Origin: CAYWKU01 sp964459325
Lineage (GTDB): Bacteria > RBG-13-61-14 > CAYWKU01
Direction: 5' to 3'
Assembly: GCA_964459325.1 (NCBI GenBank)
Contig: CAYWKU010000002.1
Coordinates: 1-64,000 of the forward strand
Length of the DNA stretch: 64,000 bases
Notes under the pieces: generated by a model
What the model was told of the DNA's origin: nothing
The model's database searches: none
What the model saw: only the letters and a program-made list of their open reading frames with translations
Made by a program: the position numbers and the translations under genes
Shown here: piece after piece, positions 44,795-52,611 of the stretch
Position numbering within the stretch: the stretch's first letter is position 1
Layout of the letters: each line of letters begins with the position of its first letter

Positions 44795-45361
44795 TTAGCG
44801 TCGCAAAAGCTGGGTGAGCACCTGGTACAGCCGGTCGGCAAACTCGTCCGGGCTGGCGCCCGTGCCCTTGTTTATATACTTGGCGGGCTTGGTGTACCCC
44901 AGCACCTTCTTGAAGGTGTCATCACACTGCTTGGCGGTGAAAAACAGTATGGGGATTTGCTTTTTCTGCTCGTAACCCCTCTCGATGGCCCTCATGGCGA
45001 TGGCGGCGTTGACCCCGTTTATGATGGGCATGGTAACATCCAATATCACCAGGTTCACCGGCCTCTTCTGTTGAAAATGCTCCACCAGGCGGGTTAAAAA
45101 CTCGGAACCGTCCTCGCACTTGGTCACCCACTCGGCAATGCGGCGCTCCTCCAGTATCTGGGCTATGCGGTTCACCAGCGCCTTGGAATCCTCGGCGATT
45201 ATAACCTTGTCCAGCGCCCGTAACTGGCCGCCCACGTCTATATCTTTCAAATCGATACCGCAAGTCGGGCAACGCTGTACTTCGTCACCTTCCACGAACA
45301 TGACAAAAGGGGTTACCATAACGCCGCAACTCGGGCAGTATTTTTGAGAAACGTGGTCCAC
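44795..45361 (-). CDS. Receiver-domain protein with N-terminal zinc ribbon (paralogue 2)
   Basis: A 188-residue paralogue of the protein at 19734-20300. Zinc ribbon cysteines are CPSC and CPTC (about residues 9-34). The receiver has IAEDSK, phosphosite LDVTMP, FFTAKQCDDTFKKV, and YINKG in place of the usual lysine-proline. The identical length and shared odd features show recent common origin. Start is GTG at 45361, with TAGGAG about ten bases upstream and a good promoter at 45384-45412. It ends 31 nt from the kinase gene on the opposite strand. It could be controlled by that kinase or by an unlinked histidine kinase; unknown. Confidence 0.85.
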   Translation of the reverse strand: MDHVSQKYCPSCGVMVTPFVMFVEGDEVQRCPTCGIDLKDIDVGGQLRALDKVIIAEDSKALVNRIAQILEERRIAEWVTKCEDGSEFLTRLVEHFQQKRPVNLVILDVTMPIINGVNAAIAMRAIERGYEQKKQIPILFFTAKQCDDTFKKVLGYTKPAKYINKGTGASPDEFADRLYQVLTQLLRR

Positions 45362-45383
45362 TCCTTTACAATCTCCTACCTAC

Positions 45384-45412
45384 ATTCTATCCCTTTATTT
45401 AATCCTATGCAA
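45384..45412 (-). promoter_or_regulatory. Sigma-70-type promoter for zinc-ribbon receiver gene
   Basis: Read on the - strand: TTGCAT at 45412-45407, a 17-nt spacer and TAGAAT at 45389-45384. It lies 23-51 nt upstream of the GTG start at 45361. Confidence 0.5.
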
Positions 45413-45435
45413 CTTTTTCATCAGGATTTTTGTTA

Positions 45436-45484
45436 TTGAATCCGTATGCAGCGTCTGCTAATATACGCTCAGATAACAATTGTT
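45436..45484 (+). promoter_or_regulatory. Sigma-70-type promoter and small palindrome upstream of acyl-CoA synthetase
   Basis: TTGAAT at 45436-45441, 17-nt spacer, TAATAT at 45459-45464. The perfect palindrome AACAATTGTT (45475-45484) sits a few bases past the predicted start point, where a repressor could block transcription. It serves the gene beginning at 45564, leaving a leader of about 90 nt. Confidence 0.5.
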
Positions 45485-45563
45485 CGGTGAGTGTGTGTTT
45501 TATTCTGAGCAGAATTCAGCTAATATCCGATGAGGAAATATCGGAAAAATCAGGAGGCGGGAA

Positions 45564-47363
45564 ATGTACAAAAACCTTAACCGAATGTTTCAGGACAGTG
45601 TAAAACGGTGGGGAGACCGGGTGGCGCTCAGGCAGAGAACCTCCGACGGCTGGAGCCAGATAAGCTGGAACCGCTGGAACGAGGGCGTAAGGGAAATTGC
45701 ACTGGGATTGAGGGCGCTCGGGCTGACCGATGGCGACAGGGCCTCGCTTATCGGAAAAAACTGCATAGAATGGGTAACTTCCGACCTGGGCATACTTGCG
45801 GCGGGTGGCATAGTGGTACCGATATACGTTACGAACCCGGCTCGCGAGGTCGCCTACATCGTCAAAGACTCGGGCTCGAAATTCATAATCATGGAAGACC
45901 GCGAGCAGCTCGAAAAAATCCTCGAAACGCGCGACGAGCTGCCCAACCTTGAAAAGGCCATAGTCTGGAACGCCGGGGAGGTGGAATCCGACGATTTCGT
46001 CATGTCGCTGGATGAGCTTCGCCAGTTGGGCAGGGAGGAAGACGCAAAAAATCCGAATAAATTCAATGAGTTGCTCGATGGGCCGGAAAGGGACGATTTG
46101 GCCACCATAGTCTACACCTCCGGTACCACCGGCCCCCCCAAGGGCGCTATGATAAGCCACGGTAACATCCTTTCGGTCATCGAGTCCATGGACCAGACGG
46201 TTCCGGCGGACGAAAACGACCGGACTTTGAGCTTTCTGCCGCTTTGCCACGTTTTCGAGAGGATGGGCGGCGAATTTCCCAGCATTTACAAGGGTGTTAC
46301 GGTGAGCTTCGCGGAAAGCCTGGATACCCTGCCCCGGGATATTGCCGAAGCTAGGCCAACCATACTTCTGGCGGTGCCCAGGGTGTGCGAAAAGATATAC
46401 GGCGCCATCCGGCAGAGAGTGGAAAGCAGCCCCCCGCCGGTCAGGGCACTGTTCCGGTGGGCGCTGAGCGTGGGCAGGAAGGTTACGCCTTACAAGCTCA
46501 ATCATACCTCGCCGCCACCTTTGCTCGCCATGCAATACGGCATCGTGAAAAAGCTGGTGTTCAACAAGCTGCGGCAGGCCGTCGGCGGGGATTTGCGATT
46601 CATGGTGGCCGCCGGAGCGCCCCTTTCGTCGGAGGTGGCCCAGTTTTTCCACGCCGCCGACATTTTCGTGGTGGAAGGGTACGGCGCCACGGAAACCAGC
46701 GCCCCGACCAGTTTCAACACCCTCAACGATTGCAGGCTCGGCACCGTAGGCAAAGTTATCCCCGGCGTGGAGATAAAGTTCGACGAGGACGGGGAAATCC
46801 TGGTAAGGGGTGGAAACGTTTTCAAGGGGTACTGGAACAACGAGGAGGCCACAAAAGCCTCCTTTACCGAAGACGGCTGGTTCCGCACCGGCGACATCGG
46901 GGAACTCGACCCCGACGGCTACCTCAAAATAACCGACCGCAAAAAGGACCTCATCATTACCGCGGGCGGCAAAAACGTGGCCCCGCAGAATATCGAGAAC
47001 CAGATGGTCAACGACCCCCTGGTGGCGCAGTTCGTGGTGTACGGCGACCGCCGCAAGTACCTGACCGCGCTGGTAACACTCGACGAGGAGGAACTTACCC
47101 GGTGGGCCAAAGAGCGGGGAATGGAAGATACCGATTATAATAAGCTTATCGCCCGTCCCGAGGTGAAAGAGGAAGTCAAAAAGCGGATTGAAGAGCTCAA
47201 CAAAAACCTCGCCAAGTACGAAACAATAAAGGACTTCCGCATCCTGGACCACGTGTTTACCGAGGAAAGCGGCGAGCTCACTCCCACCCAGAAGGTCAAG
47301 CGAAAGGTGGTAACTAAAAAGTATTCCGACCTTTTGGATTCGATGTACCGGGAGAAGTATTAA
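45564..47363 (+). CDS. AMP-forming long-chain acyl-CoA synthetase
   Basis: A 599-residue adenylate-forming enzyme that activates fatty acids to acyl-CoA with ATP. Core motifs: P-loop YTSGTTGPPKGAMISHGN near residue 180, YGATETSAP in the A4/A5 region, GWFRTGDIGELDPDGYLKI and DRKKDLIITAGGKNVAPQNI, the last matching the FadD15/long-chain group with its ANL hinge. Length fits that group. AGGAGGCGGG precedes the ATG. Downstream lies a VOC protein and, further on, thioesterase, MaoC dehydratase and acyl-CoA dehydrogenase genes, consistent with fatty-acid metabolism. Confidence 0.92.
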   Translation: MYKNLNRMFQDSVKRWGDRVALRQRTSDGWSQISWNRWNEGVREIALGLRALGLTDGDRASLIGKNCIEWVTSDLGILAAGGIVVPIYVTNPAREVAYIVKDSGSKFIIMEDREQLEKILETRDELPNLEKAIVWNAGEVESDDFVMSLDELRQLGREEDAKNPNKFNELLDGPERDDLATIVYTSGTTGPPKGAMISHGNILSVIESMDQTVPADENDRTLSFLPLCHVFERMGGEFPSIYKGVTVSFAESLDTLPRDIAEARPTILLAVPRVCEKIYGAIRQRVESSPPPVRALFRWALSVGRKVTPYKLNHTSPPPLLAMQYGIVKKLVFNKLRQAVGGDLRFMVAAGAPLSSEVAQFFHAADIFVVEGYGATETSAPTSFNTLNDCRLGTVGKVIPGVEIKFDEDGEILVRGGNVFKGYWNNEEATKASFTEDGWFRTGDIGELDPDGYLKITDRKKDLIITAGGKNVAPQNIENQMVNDPLVAQFVVYGDRRKYLTALVTLDEEELTRWAKERGMEDTDYNKLIARPEVKEEVKKRIEELNKNLAKYETIKDFRILDHVFTEESGELTPTQKVKRKVVTKKYSDLLDSMYREKY

Positions 47364-47396
47364 CCGCGCCCTTTGCCGAAGTTGTGGAGGGGAAAA

Positions 47397-48023
47397 ATGA
47401 ACTTCGATATTGACGAGACGCTGTGTCGGAGGGAGGTTCCTCCCCGTGAAAGCCTGCTTACGCCGGATTTCAGCGAGAAGTTCGGGTTGGGCAAAATTCA
47501 CCAGTTGGGTCTTGCCGTGCCGGACATCGTCGAGGCGGCAAAAAGGCTGGAAAAGTGCGGCGTCGGGCCGTTTTTCATCGCGGAAGACGGCCTGGACATG
47601 TGGATAGAGAGGGGCGAGTCCAGGCATTTTCACGGCAAGATGGGCATCGGGTACATCGGGGATTACGAGCTCGAGCTATTGGAAGAAGGCAGCGGCTCCA
47701 CATTCTACTCCGAATTTTTCCGCGATGACGGAGGGATAGCCCTGCACCACGTAGGCTTCCTCGACCACGGAGTGGACGAAAAGGTGCTGGAGATGAACGA
47801 GGCCGGAATAGACACCGGAGTCAGGGGAAGAATAAAACTCGGGCTGCTCACCATAGATTTCGCTTACATGGACGCTCGCGCCGAAACGGGACTGTATGTC
47901 GAATTTCTCGACTACCGGCTGGCGGGGGTCGCCATATCTCCAAGCAAACTTCTTATGAAAACCGGGGCACGGGTGTTGAAACACACCGGAATAGGCCAAC
48001 TACGCATGGGCCGCCGGGATTGA
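47397..48023 (+). CDS. VOC (glyoxalase/epimerase-like) superfamily protein
   Basis: A 208-residue protein with two paired beta-alpha-beta-beta-beta modules of the vicinal oxygen chelate fold. Candidate metal ligands are His in IHQLGLAV, Glu in YELELLEEG, His in LHHVGFLDHG and Glu in GLYVEFLDY, so both half-sites look intact. The pattern is closest to methylmalonyl-CoA epimerase-like VOC proteins. Following an acyl-CoA synthetase by 33 nt, it may act on a CoA ester, but this is inference. ATG 47397 has GGAGGGGAAAA upstream, better than the earlier in-frame start at 47373. Confidence 0.78.
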   Translation: MNFDIDETLCRREVPPRESLLTPDFSEKFGLGKIHQLGLAVPDIVEAAKRLEKCGVGPFFIAEDGLDMWIERGESRHFHGKMGIGYIGDYELELLEEGSGSTFYSEFFRDDGGIALHHVGFLDHGVDEKVLEMNEAGIDTGVRGRIKLGLLTIDFAYMDARAETGLYVEFLDYRLAGVAISPSKLLMKTGARVLKHTGIGQLRMGRRD

Positions 48024-48034
48024 ATCTACTGTGG

Positions 48035-48157
48035 GCCCTATCCATAAAATATCACCTAATATTCGCTGCCCGCTTTCCTGAGGAGGCTGGCCGCTCCTTC
48101 GAGACAAAACCTTCGGTTTTTCCTCAGGAAACGGCCAGGTGTCTCGAAGGATAGGGC
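48035..48157. repeat. Composite of interleaved inverted repeats
   Basis: An outer 9-bp pair (48035-48043 with 48149-48157) encloses three further perfect pairs whose order is A-B-C then A'-B'-C': A 48074-48083/48122-48131 (10 bp), B 48087-48093/48132-48138 (7 bp), C 48095-48106/48140-48151 (12 bp). Between C and A' sits a small hairpin, 48106-48111/48115-48120, followed by T residues. Because A, B and C cross one another they cannot all pair at once in one strand without a pseudoknot. It lies between convergent VOC and rtcB genes. Confidence 0.65.
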
Positions 48158-48189
48158 GATAAATATCTTATTGCTTTCATGTTGCATCA

Positions 48190-49626
48190 CTACCCCTTCA
48201 GCACTGCCAGGGGCCTCATCCGGGCCACCGGTCGTGACAGTTTCGCCCCAACCACCGCTTCGATGACCTCGTCAATATTTTTGTAAGCCTGCGGGGCTTC
48301 TTCCTTGATGCTGCGGGGGTCTTCGCAAATCATCACTATCCCCTTCATCGAGCGCTTGAACTCGTCGTCGGTGATGGCGGCTTGTTTTATCACCTTTTTC
48401 TTTTTTCGTTTCCCGGCGGCCTGAGTGCGGCTCATCACCCTGCCCGCCCCGTGGTTGACGCTGGCCAGGCTGTCATCGTTCCCGTCGACCCCCGCGAGGA
48501 CATAGCTCGAAGTACCCATAGAGCCGGGTATCAACACGGGCTGCCCCGATTGGGAAAACGGCGTTCCGGCCATCCGTCTGGGTCCGAAAGCGCGGGTCGC
48601 CCCTTTCCGGTGAACTATCAGCGACCTGCCCAGGTGGTCTTCCTCCTTGGCTATGTTGTGCGGAACTTCGTACACCAGTGGCAATTCGGCGTCCCCCATC
48701 AACGTCCTTACGGCGTGCTTGGTAAAAACCGCCATTATGGCCCGATTGGCGTATGAAAAGTTCGCCGCCGCCCGCATGGCGCCCATGTACTGCTTCGCTT
48801 CGGTGCTGCCGCGTTCAAAGTAAGACAAGTCCCTCGCAGGCCGGTAATCCTTACGGCGCTCATTGTAATGGGAGGCGAGCTTCATGTAATCGCCGCCCAC
48901 CTGGTGCCCGAGGCCGCGCGAGCCGGAATGAATCATGAGCACTATCCTGTCGGCTTCCAGGCCCCATTTTCCCGCCAACTCGTCATCATACACCGTCTCA
49001 ACGAACTGTATTTCTATAAAGTGATTTCCACCCCCGAGGGTACCGAGCTGGCTGTGGCCGCGCTCGATTGCCTGCTTTCCCACGTGCTCCGGCTCACCCT
49101 TCATCGAGCCGTTGTCCTCGATGTTTGTGAGTGAGGCTTCCTCCTCGTCGGGGTCGAGAATGTCCCATAACCGGTGTTTACGACCCGGCGATTTTGCCAC
49201 TTCCAGCAGTCCCCGTACGCCGGAGCGCAAAACCCGCTCGAATGGCCCCCTGTCGAGAACCACGTTGGATTGCCCCTCTCCCAGCGGCACGTGCCTGTGT
49301 ATGGCGTTGGCCAGTTGCTTGAACGGAAAGTCGTTCTTATCGAAAGGCGTAACGTGGACCCTCATCCCGCAGTTGATGTCGTAGCCCACCGCCGCCGGTA
49401 TGACTATGTCCGTGCATCCCACCACGCTGCCTATGGGCACGCCGTAGCCCTGGTGGATATCCGGCGTGGCGAGCACCCTGACCGTGCCCGGCAGGCAGGC
49501 GGCGTTTTTCAGTTGATTAATCGCCCCCTGCTCAACCGACATCCCCTCGGAGATGTAGACGGTGGCGGGGATTTTCATGTCCCCTTCCGGGTCTATCCGC
49601 ACCTCGTATTTTCCGAGCCGTTTCAT
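48190..49626 (-). CDS. rtcB: RNA-splicing ligase RtcB
   Basis: A 478-residue GTP- and metal-dependent ligase that joins RNA 3'-phosphate or 2',3'-cyclic phosphate ends to 5'-OH ends, used for RNA repair in bacteria. Metal ligands are visible as VGYDINCGMRV (Cys86), GTLGGGNHFIEIQ and MIHSGSRGLGHQVG. The guanylated histidine lies in SVNHGAGRVMSR. Length and motif order are normal. It is transcribed alone on the - strand; no RtcA, RtcR regulator or archease gene is beside it, and I saw no sigma-54 promoter in the 197-nt upstream gap. Confidence 0.95.
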   Translation of the reverse strand: MKRLGKYEVRIDPEGDMKIPATVYISEGMSVEQGAINQLKNAACLPGTVRVLATPDIHQGYGVPIGSVVGCTDIVIPAAVGYDINCGMRVHVTPFDKNDFPFKQLANAIHRHVPLGEGQSNVVLDRGPFERVLRSGVRGLLEVAKSPGRKHRLWDILDPDEEEASLTNIEDNGSMKGEPEHVGKQAIERGHSQLGTLGGGNHFIEIQFVETVYDDELAGKWGLEADRIVLMIHSGSRGLGHQVGGDYMKLASHYNERRKDYRPARDLSYFERGSTEAKQYMGAMRAAANFSYANRAIMAVFTKHAVRTLMGDAELPLVYEVPHNIAKEEDHLGRSLIVHRKGATRAFGPRRMAGTPFSQSGQPVLIPGSMGTSSYVLAGVDGNDDSLASVNHGAGRVMSRTQAAGKRKKKKVIKQAAITDDEFKRSMKGIVMICEDPRSIKEEAPQAYKNIDEVIEAVVGAKLSRPVARMRPLAVLKG

Positions 49627-49823
49627 GTTTCGCTCTTAATAATAACCATTTCTCGTGCCCCTTTCCAAACATTATTCCTTCGCTCGTTATCGGATATAAG
49701 AAAAAATCTTAATCTCCCGGCTTTTGCACTTGACAACCGATGCAAAATTGAGATATCGTTTGTTATCTGAATTTGGAACTGTTATCAGGAAGTGACCGTC
49801 TGCGGGTATGAAGTTTGGATTTT

Positions 49824-50252
49824 TCAGGAGGAACGCCGCTTTATGAAATGGGTCGCCACCGCCACCGCCACCAGCTTGCCGTTCTGGGTCAGCCGCGCTT
49901 CTTCCACCGCCGTGGCGCCTCCGATGTGGACGACTTCCCCTTGTGCCACTAGAAGACCTTCCTTCACGGGGGCGGTGTAGTTGACCCGGAGGTCGAGAGT
50001 GACGGTGTACTGGTTGGGTTTGAGCATTGTGGAAAGCGCCAGACCGCAGGCGCTGTCGCATATGCTGGCTATGGCGCCGCCGTGGGCGGTGCCGTATATA
50101 TTGGTGTGCTCACGGCTCACATCCATTTCGAGGGTCGCTTTGCCCTCGTCGTAGCTGGTGAGCTTCATCTTGATGTGTTGATAATAAGGACTGTTGTTGA
50201 CCGCCTGGCGCACAAGTTCCATGCGGTTTCGGGATTCTTCGTCGAGCGGCAT
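49824..50252 (-). CDS. PaaI-type hotdog thioesterase
   Basis: A 142-residue single-domain hotdog protein that probably hydrolyses acyl- or aryl-CoA thioesters. The signature YGTAHGGAIASICDSACGLAL near residue 51 holds the HGG turn and the acidic catalytic residue of PaaI-type enzymes. A DLRVNYTAPVKEG strand completes the fold. It is divergent from the MaoC pair with 67 nt between starts, so a shared regulatory region is likely. Likely role is to release CoA from blocked acyl-CoA intermediates of the neighbouring fatty-acid genes. Confidence 0.88.
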   Translation of the reverse strand: MPLDEESRNRMELVRQAVNNSPYYQHIKMKLTSYDEGKATLEMDVSREHTNIYGTAHGGAIASICDSACGLALSTMLKPNQYTVTLDLRVNYTAPVKEGLLVAQGEVVHIGGATAVEEARLTQNGKLVAVAVATHFIKRRSS

Positions 50253-50319
50253 TGGAACATGATACTTTTCAGGCCATGCAAAGTCAACGATGGTGAATAG
50301 AGTATATTGAGGAAAAAGG

Positions 50320-50850
50320 ATGGACGATAAAAACCGCTGGCCGGGGCTGGGTCTGATTCCGGACTATGAATCACCGGCCGACAACTTAAAGGAGGTAGGT
50401 AGGTTGATAGACGAAAAGTTCATCGGGAGAAAGTACGAGGCGAGCGAGCCTTACGATGTCTGCCGCACCAAAATCAGGGAGTACGCCAACAGCCTGAACG
50501 ACCGCAACCCCCTGTACGTGGACCGCAAGGCCGCGGGGGAGAGCGAGTTCGGTAGGGTGATAGCCCCTCCCACCTTCGGCGTGGTATACGGTGGCGAACC
50601 GGCGGGAAGGATGCTCATGGACCCCGAGCTGGGGCTGAACCTGCCCATGCTGGTGCATGGGGAGCAGGAGATGGAGTTCTTCGAGGTGGTCGGCAAGGGG
50701 GACGAAATAACCTCCGTCGGCGAAATCACCGAAATATACTCCAAGAAAAACCTGGACTTCATTTCAATCGTGGTGGACTGCACAAACCAGGACGGAAAAC
50801 TGGTAACCCGCGCCAAGTACACCTTCGTCATACGGGGAGGTGGGTCATGA
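50320..50850 (+). CDS. MaoC-like dehydratase subunit lacking the catalytic His
   Basis: A 176-residue MaoC N-terminal-type hotdog protein. The region that carries the catalytic Asp and His in (R)-hydratases reads LNDRNPLYVD, with Asp kept and His replaced by Tyr. This is the arrangement of the non-catalytic partner in two-subunit dehydratases such as mycobacterial HadA. The catalytic-type partner follows with an ATGA overlap at 50847. AGGAAAAAGG precedes the ATG. Together they should hydrate or dehydrate (R)-3-hydroxyacyl-CoA or ACP; the acyl range is unknown. Confidence 0.82.
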   Translation: MDDKNRWPGLGLIPDYESPADNLKEVGRLIDEKFIGRKYEASEPYDVCRTKIREYANSLNDRNPLYVDRKAAGESEFGRVIAPPTFGVVYGGEPAGRMLMDPELGLNLPMLVHGEQEMEFFEVVGKGDEITSVGEITEIYSKKNLDFISIVVDCTNQDGKLVTRAKYTFVIRGGGS

Positions 50851-51248
50851 AAAAGTTATCGGAAATCAAAGTGGGAGACGAATTCAGCCTGGATAAAGAG
50901 TGCACTAAGTACATGCCCATCCTCTACGCGGGCGCCGGCGGAGACTTTAACCCCATCCATATCGACCCCGAGTTCGGGAAGAAAGTCGGGCTGGGCGGAA
51001 ATATTCTCCAGGGGCTGGGAACCTACGCCTTTGCCTCGCAGGCCTGCGTGGACTGGGCCGGCAACCCCAAGGCGCTCAAAAAACTCAAGGTTAGGTTCGC
51101 AGCGCCCGTAAAACCGGGCGATACGGTGACGATAACCGGCAAGGTTACGGAAATAGAAGGTAGCAGGGTAAAGGCGGAACTGGTGGCCAAAAACCAGGAC
51201 GATATCGAGGTGCTCAGTAACGCCTTTGCCGAAATGGAACTGGAATAA
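50847..51248 (+). CDS. MaoC-like (R)-3-hydroxyacyl dehydratase, catalytic subunit
   Basis: A 133-residue hotdog protein with the hydratase-2 motif YAGAGGDFNPIHIDPEFGKK, in which D33 and H38 are the expected catalytic pair. It should dimerise with the preceding product, in the manner of HadB with HadA. Start overlaps the upstream stop and has GGGGAGGTGGG ahead. The acyl-CoA dehydrogenase gene follows by 33 nt, so the three are probably one transcript for fatty acyl chain modification or breakdown. Confidence 0.88.
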   Translation: MKKLSEIKVGDEFSLDKECTKYMPILYAGAGGDFNPIHIDPEFGKKVGLGGNILQGLGTYAFASQACVDWAGNPKALKKLKVRFAAPVKPGDTVTITGKVTEIEGSRVKAELVAKNQDDIEVLSNAFAEMELE

Positions 51249-51281
51249 ACCCGAAAAATTAAGGAACCAAGGGAGAAAAAC

Positions 51282-52547
51282 ATGATAGACCTGCAAATTA
51301 CGGAAGAACAAAAACTGGCCCGAGATATGGCCAGGAAATTCTGCGAAAAGGAAATCGAGCCCTACGGAGAAGCTCTTGATAACGAGGAAATGCTTCCCTA
51401 CGACATTATAAAGAAATATCTCAGGGAGGTTGTAGGCGGCGATGCCATCGAGAGTGTCGAGGATGTAGAGGCCATGGAGGAGGGTCAGGACCGCATGGCC
51501 CACATGCTGATGATGATAGAAATGGCCAAAGTGAACTCGGGCGTGGCACTTGCGCTCGGCGCAAGTATCGCCCTGGCGGGGTATGCTATACTTTACGCCG
51601 GCACTTACGAGCAAAAGGAAAAATACGCTCTACCCATCATGAAGGGCGATAAAATCGGGTCATGGGGGCTGTCCGAGCCTGGCGCCGGTAGCGACGTGCT
51701 AAGTATGAAAACCACGGCGGTCAAAGATGGCGATCACTACGTGCTGAACGGTTCAAAAACCTTCATCACCAACGCACCGTATGCGGACATATTTATAATA
51801 TATGCGAAGACCGACCCGCAGGCAGCACCACATAAGGGCATCAGCACTTTTATCGTGGAAAGGGGAACCGAAGGGCTGAGTACCGGTAAGCCGTTTAACA
51901 AGATGGGAATGAGGGCCAGCCCTACCGGCGAGATTTTCATGGACGACTGCCGCGTCCCCGCCGAAAACCTCCTCGGCAAGGAGAACAGCGGCTTTCTGGA
52001 CGCGCTCAATAACCTGAACCACGAACGGGCCAGCGCCGCCGCTTTGGCAATCGGAACCATCGAGCGATGCCTCGAGGAGGCCACTAAATACGCCAAGGAG
52101 CGGGTGCAGTTCGGCCAGCCCATCATCAACAACCAGGCGCTCCAATTCAAACTGGCCCGCATGTATACCGACCTGGCCCACAGTTACGCCATCCTGTTTC
52201 TTGTGGAGGATATGATTGCCAGGGAGATGGACATTACCATGGTGGCCAGCGCCGCCAAGCTGTTTACCACCGAAGCCGCCACCCGCGCTGGGCTGGAGGC
52301 CATCCAGATTTTCGGCGGTTACGGGTACATGAAGGAGTACAACGTGGAGCGGTTCATGAGGGACGCCAAGCTCATGGAAATAGGCGCCGGCACCAGCGAA
52401 ATACAGCAGATGATTATCGCCCGGCAGCTTATCGCCGGCGATGCCAAAGATCTTAATCCCATGGACGCCGGCCCCGACTTCTTCGCTCAAAGGGCCCGCA
52501 AAAAACGCGAAGAAAGACTGGCAAAAGAAAAAGAAGAGCGAGGATAA
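51282..52547 (+). CDS. Acyl-CoA dehydrogenase
   Basis: A 421-residue FAD enzyme that introduces the alpha-beta double bond of acyl-CoA. Segments SWGLSEPGAGSDV, FITNAPYADIF, MGMRASPTGEIFMDDCRVPA and FGGYGYMKEYNVERFMRDAK are family signatures. The site that carries the catalytic Glu in medium- and short-chain enzymes is Ala369 here (EIGAGTSEIQ). Glu248 in NHERASAAA could be the base instead, as in isovaleryl-CoA dehydrogenase, where it lies in helix G. The C-terminus has an extra charged stretch of about 15 residues. AAGGGAGAAAAAC precedes the ATG. Confidence 0.92.
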   Translation: MIDLQITEEQKLARDMARKFCEKEIEPYGEALDNEEMLPYDIIKKYLREVVGGDAIESVEDVEAMEEGQDRMAHMLMMIEMAKVNSGVALALGASIALAGYAILYAGTYEQKEKYALPIMKGDKIGSWGLSEPGAGSDVLSMKTTAVKDGDHYVLNGSKTFITNAPYADIFIIYAKTDPQAAPHKGISTFIVERGTEGLSTGKPFNKMGMRASPTGEIFMDDCRVPAENLLGKENSGFLDALNNLNHERASAAALAIGTIERCLEEATKYAKERVQFGQPIINNQALQFKLARMYTDLAHSYAILFLVEDMIAREMDITMVASAAKLFTTEAATRAGLEAIQIFGGYGYMKEYNVERFMRDAKLMEIGAGTSEIQQMIIARQLIAGDAKDLNPMDAGPDFFAQRARKKREERLAKEKEERG

Positions 52548-52611
52548 AACGGGTATAAAGCTCTAAAAAGAACTTATTGTGCTCGTTTCACTGCAAATGG
52601 GGGGTATTAAA

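Noticed and set aside
45516..47633. 705-codon open frame on the - strand
   Set aside because: It is the antisense shadow of the acyl-CoA synthetase and part of the VOC gene; no family motifs and biased composition from the opposite strand's codon pattern.
49732..49758. TTGACA-containing promoter on the + strand downstream of rtcB start
   Set aside because: The -10 match is poor and no + strand gene follows for over 500 nt.
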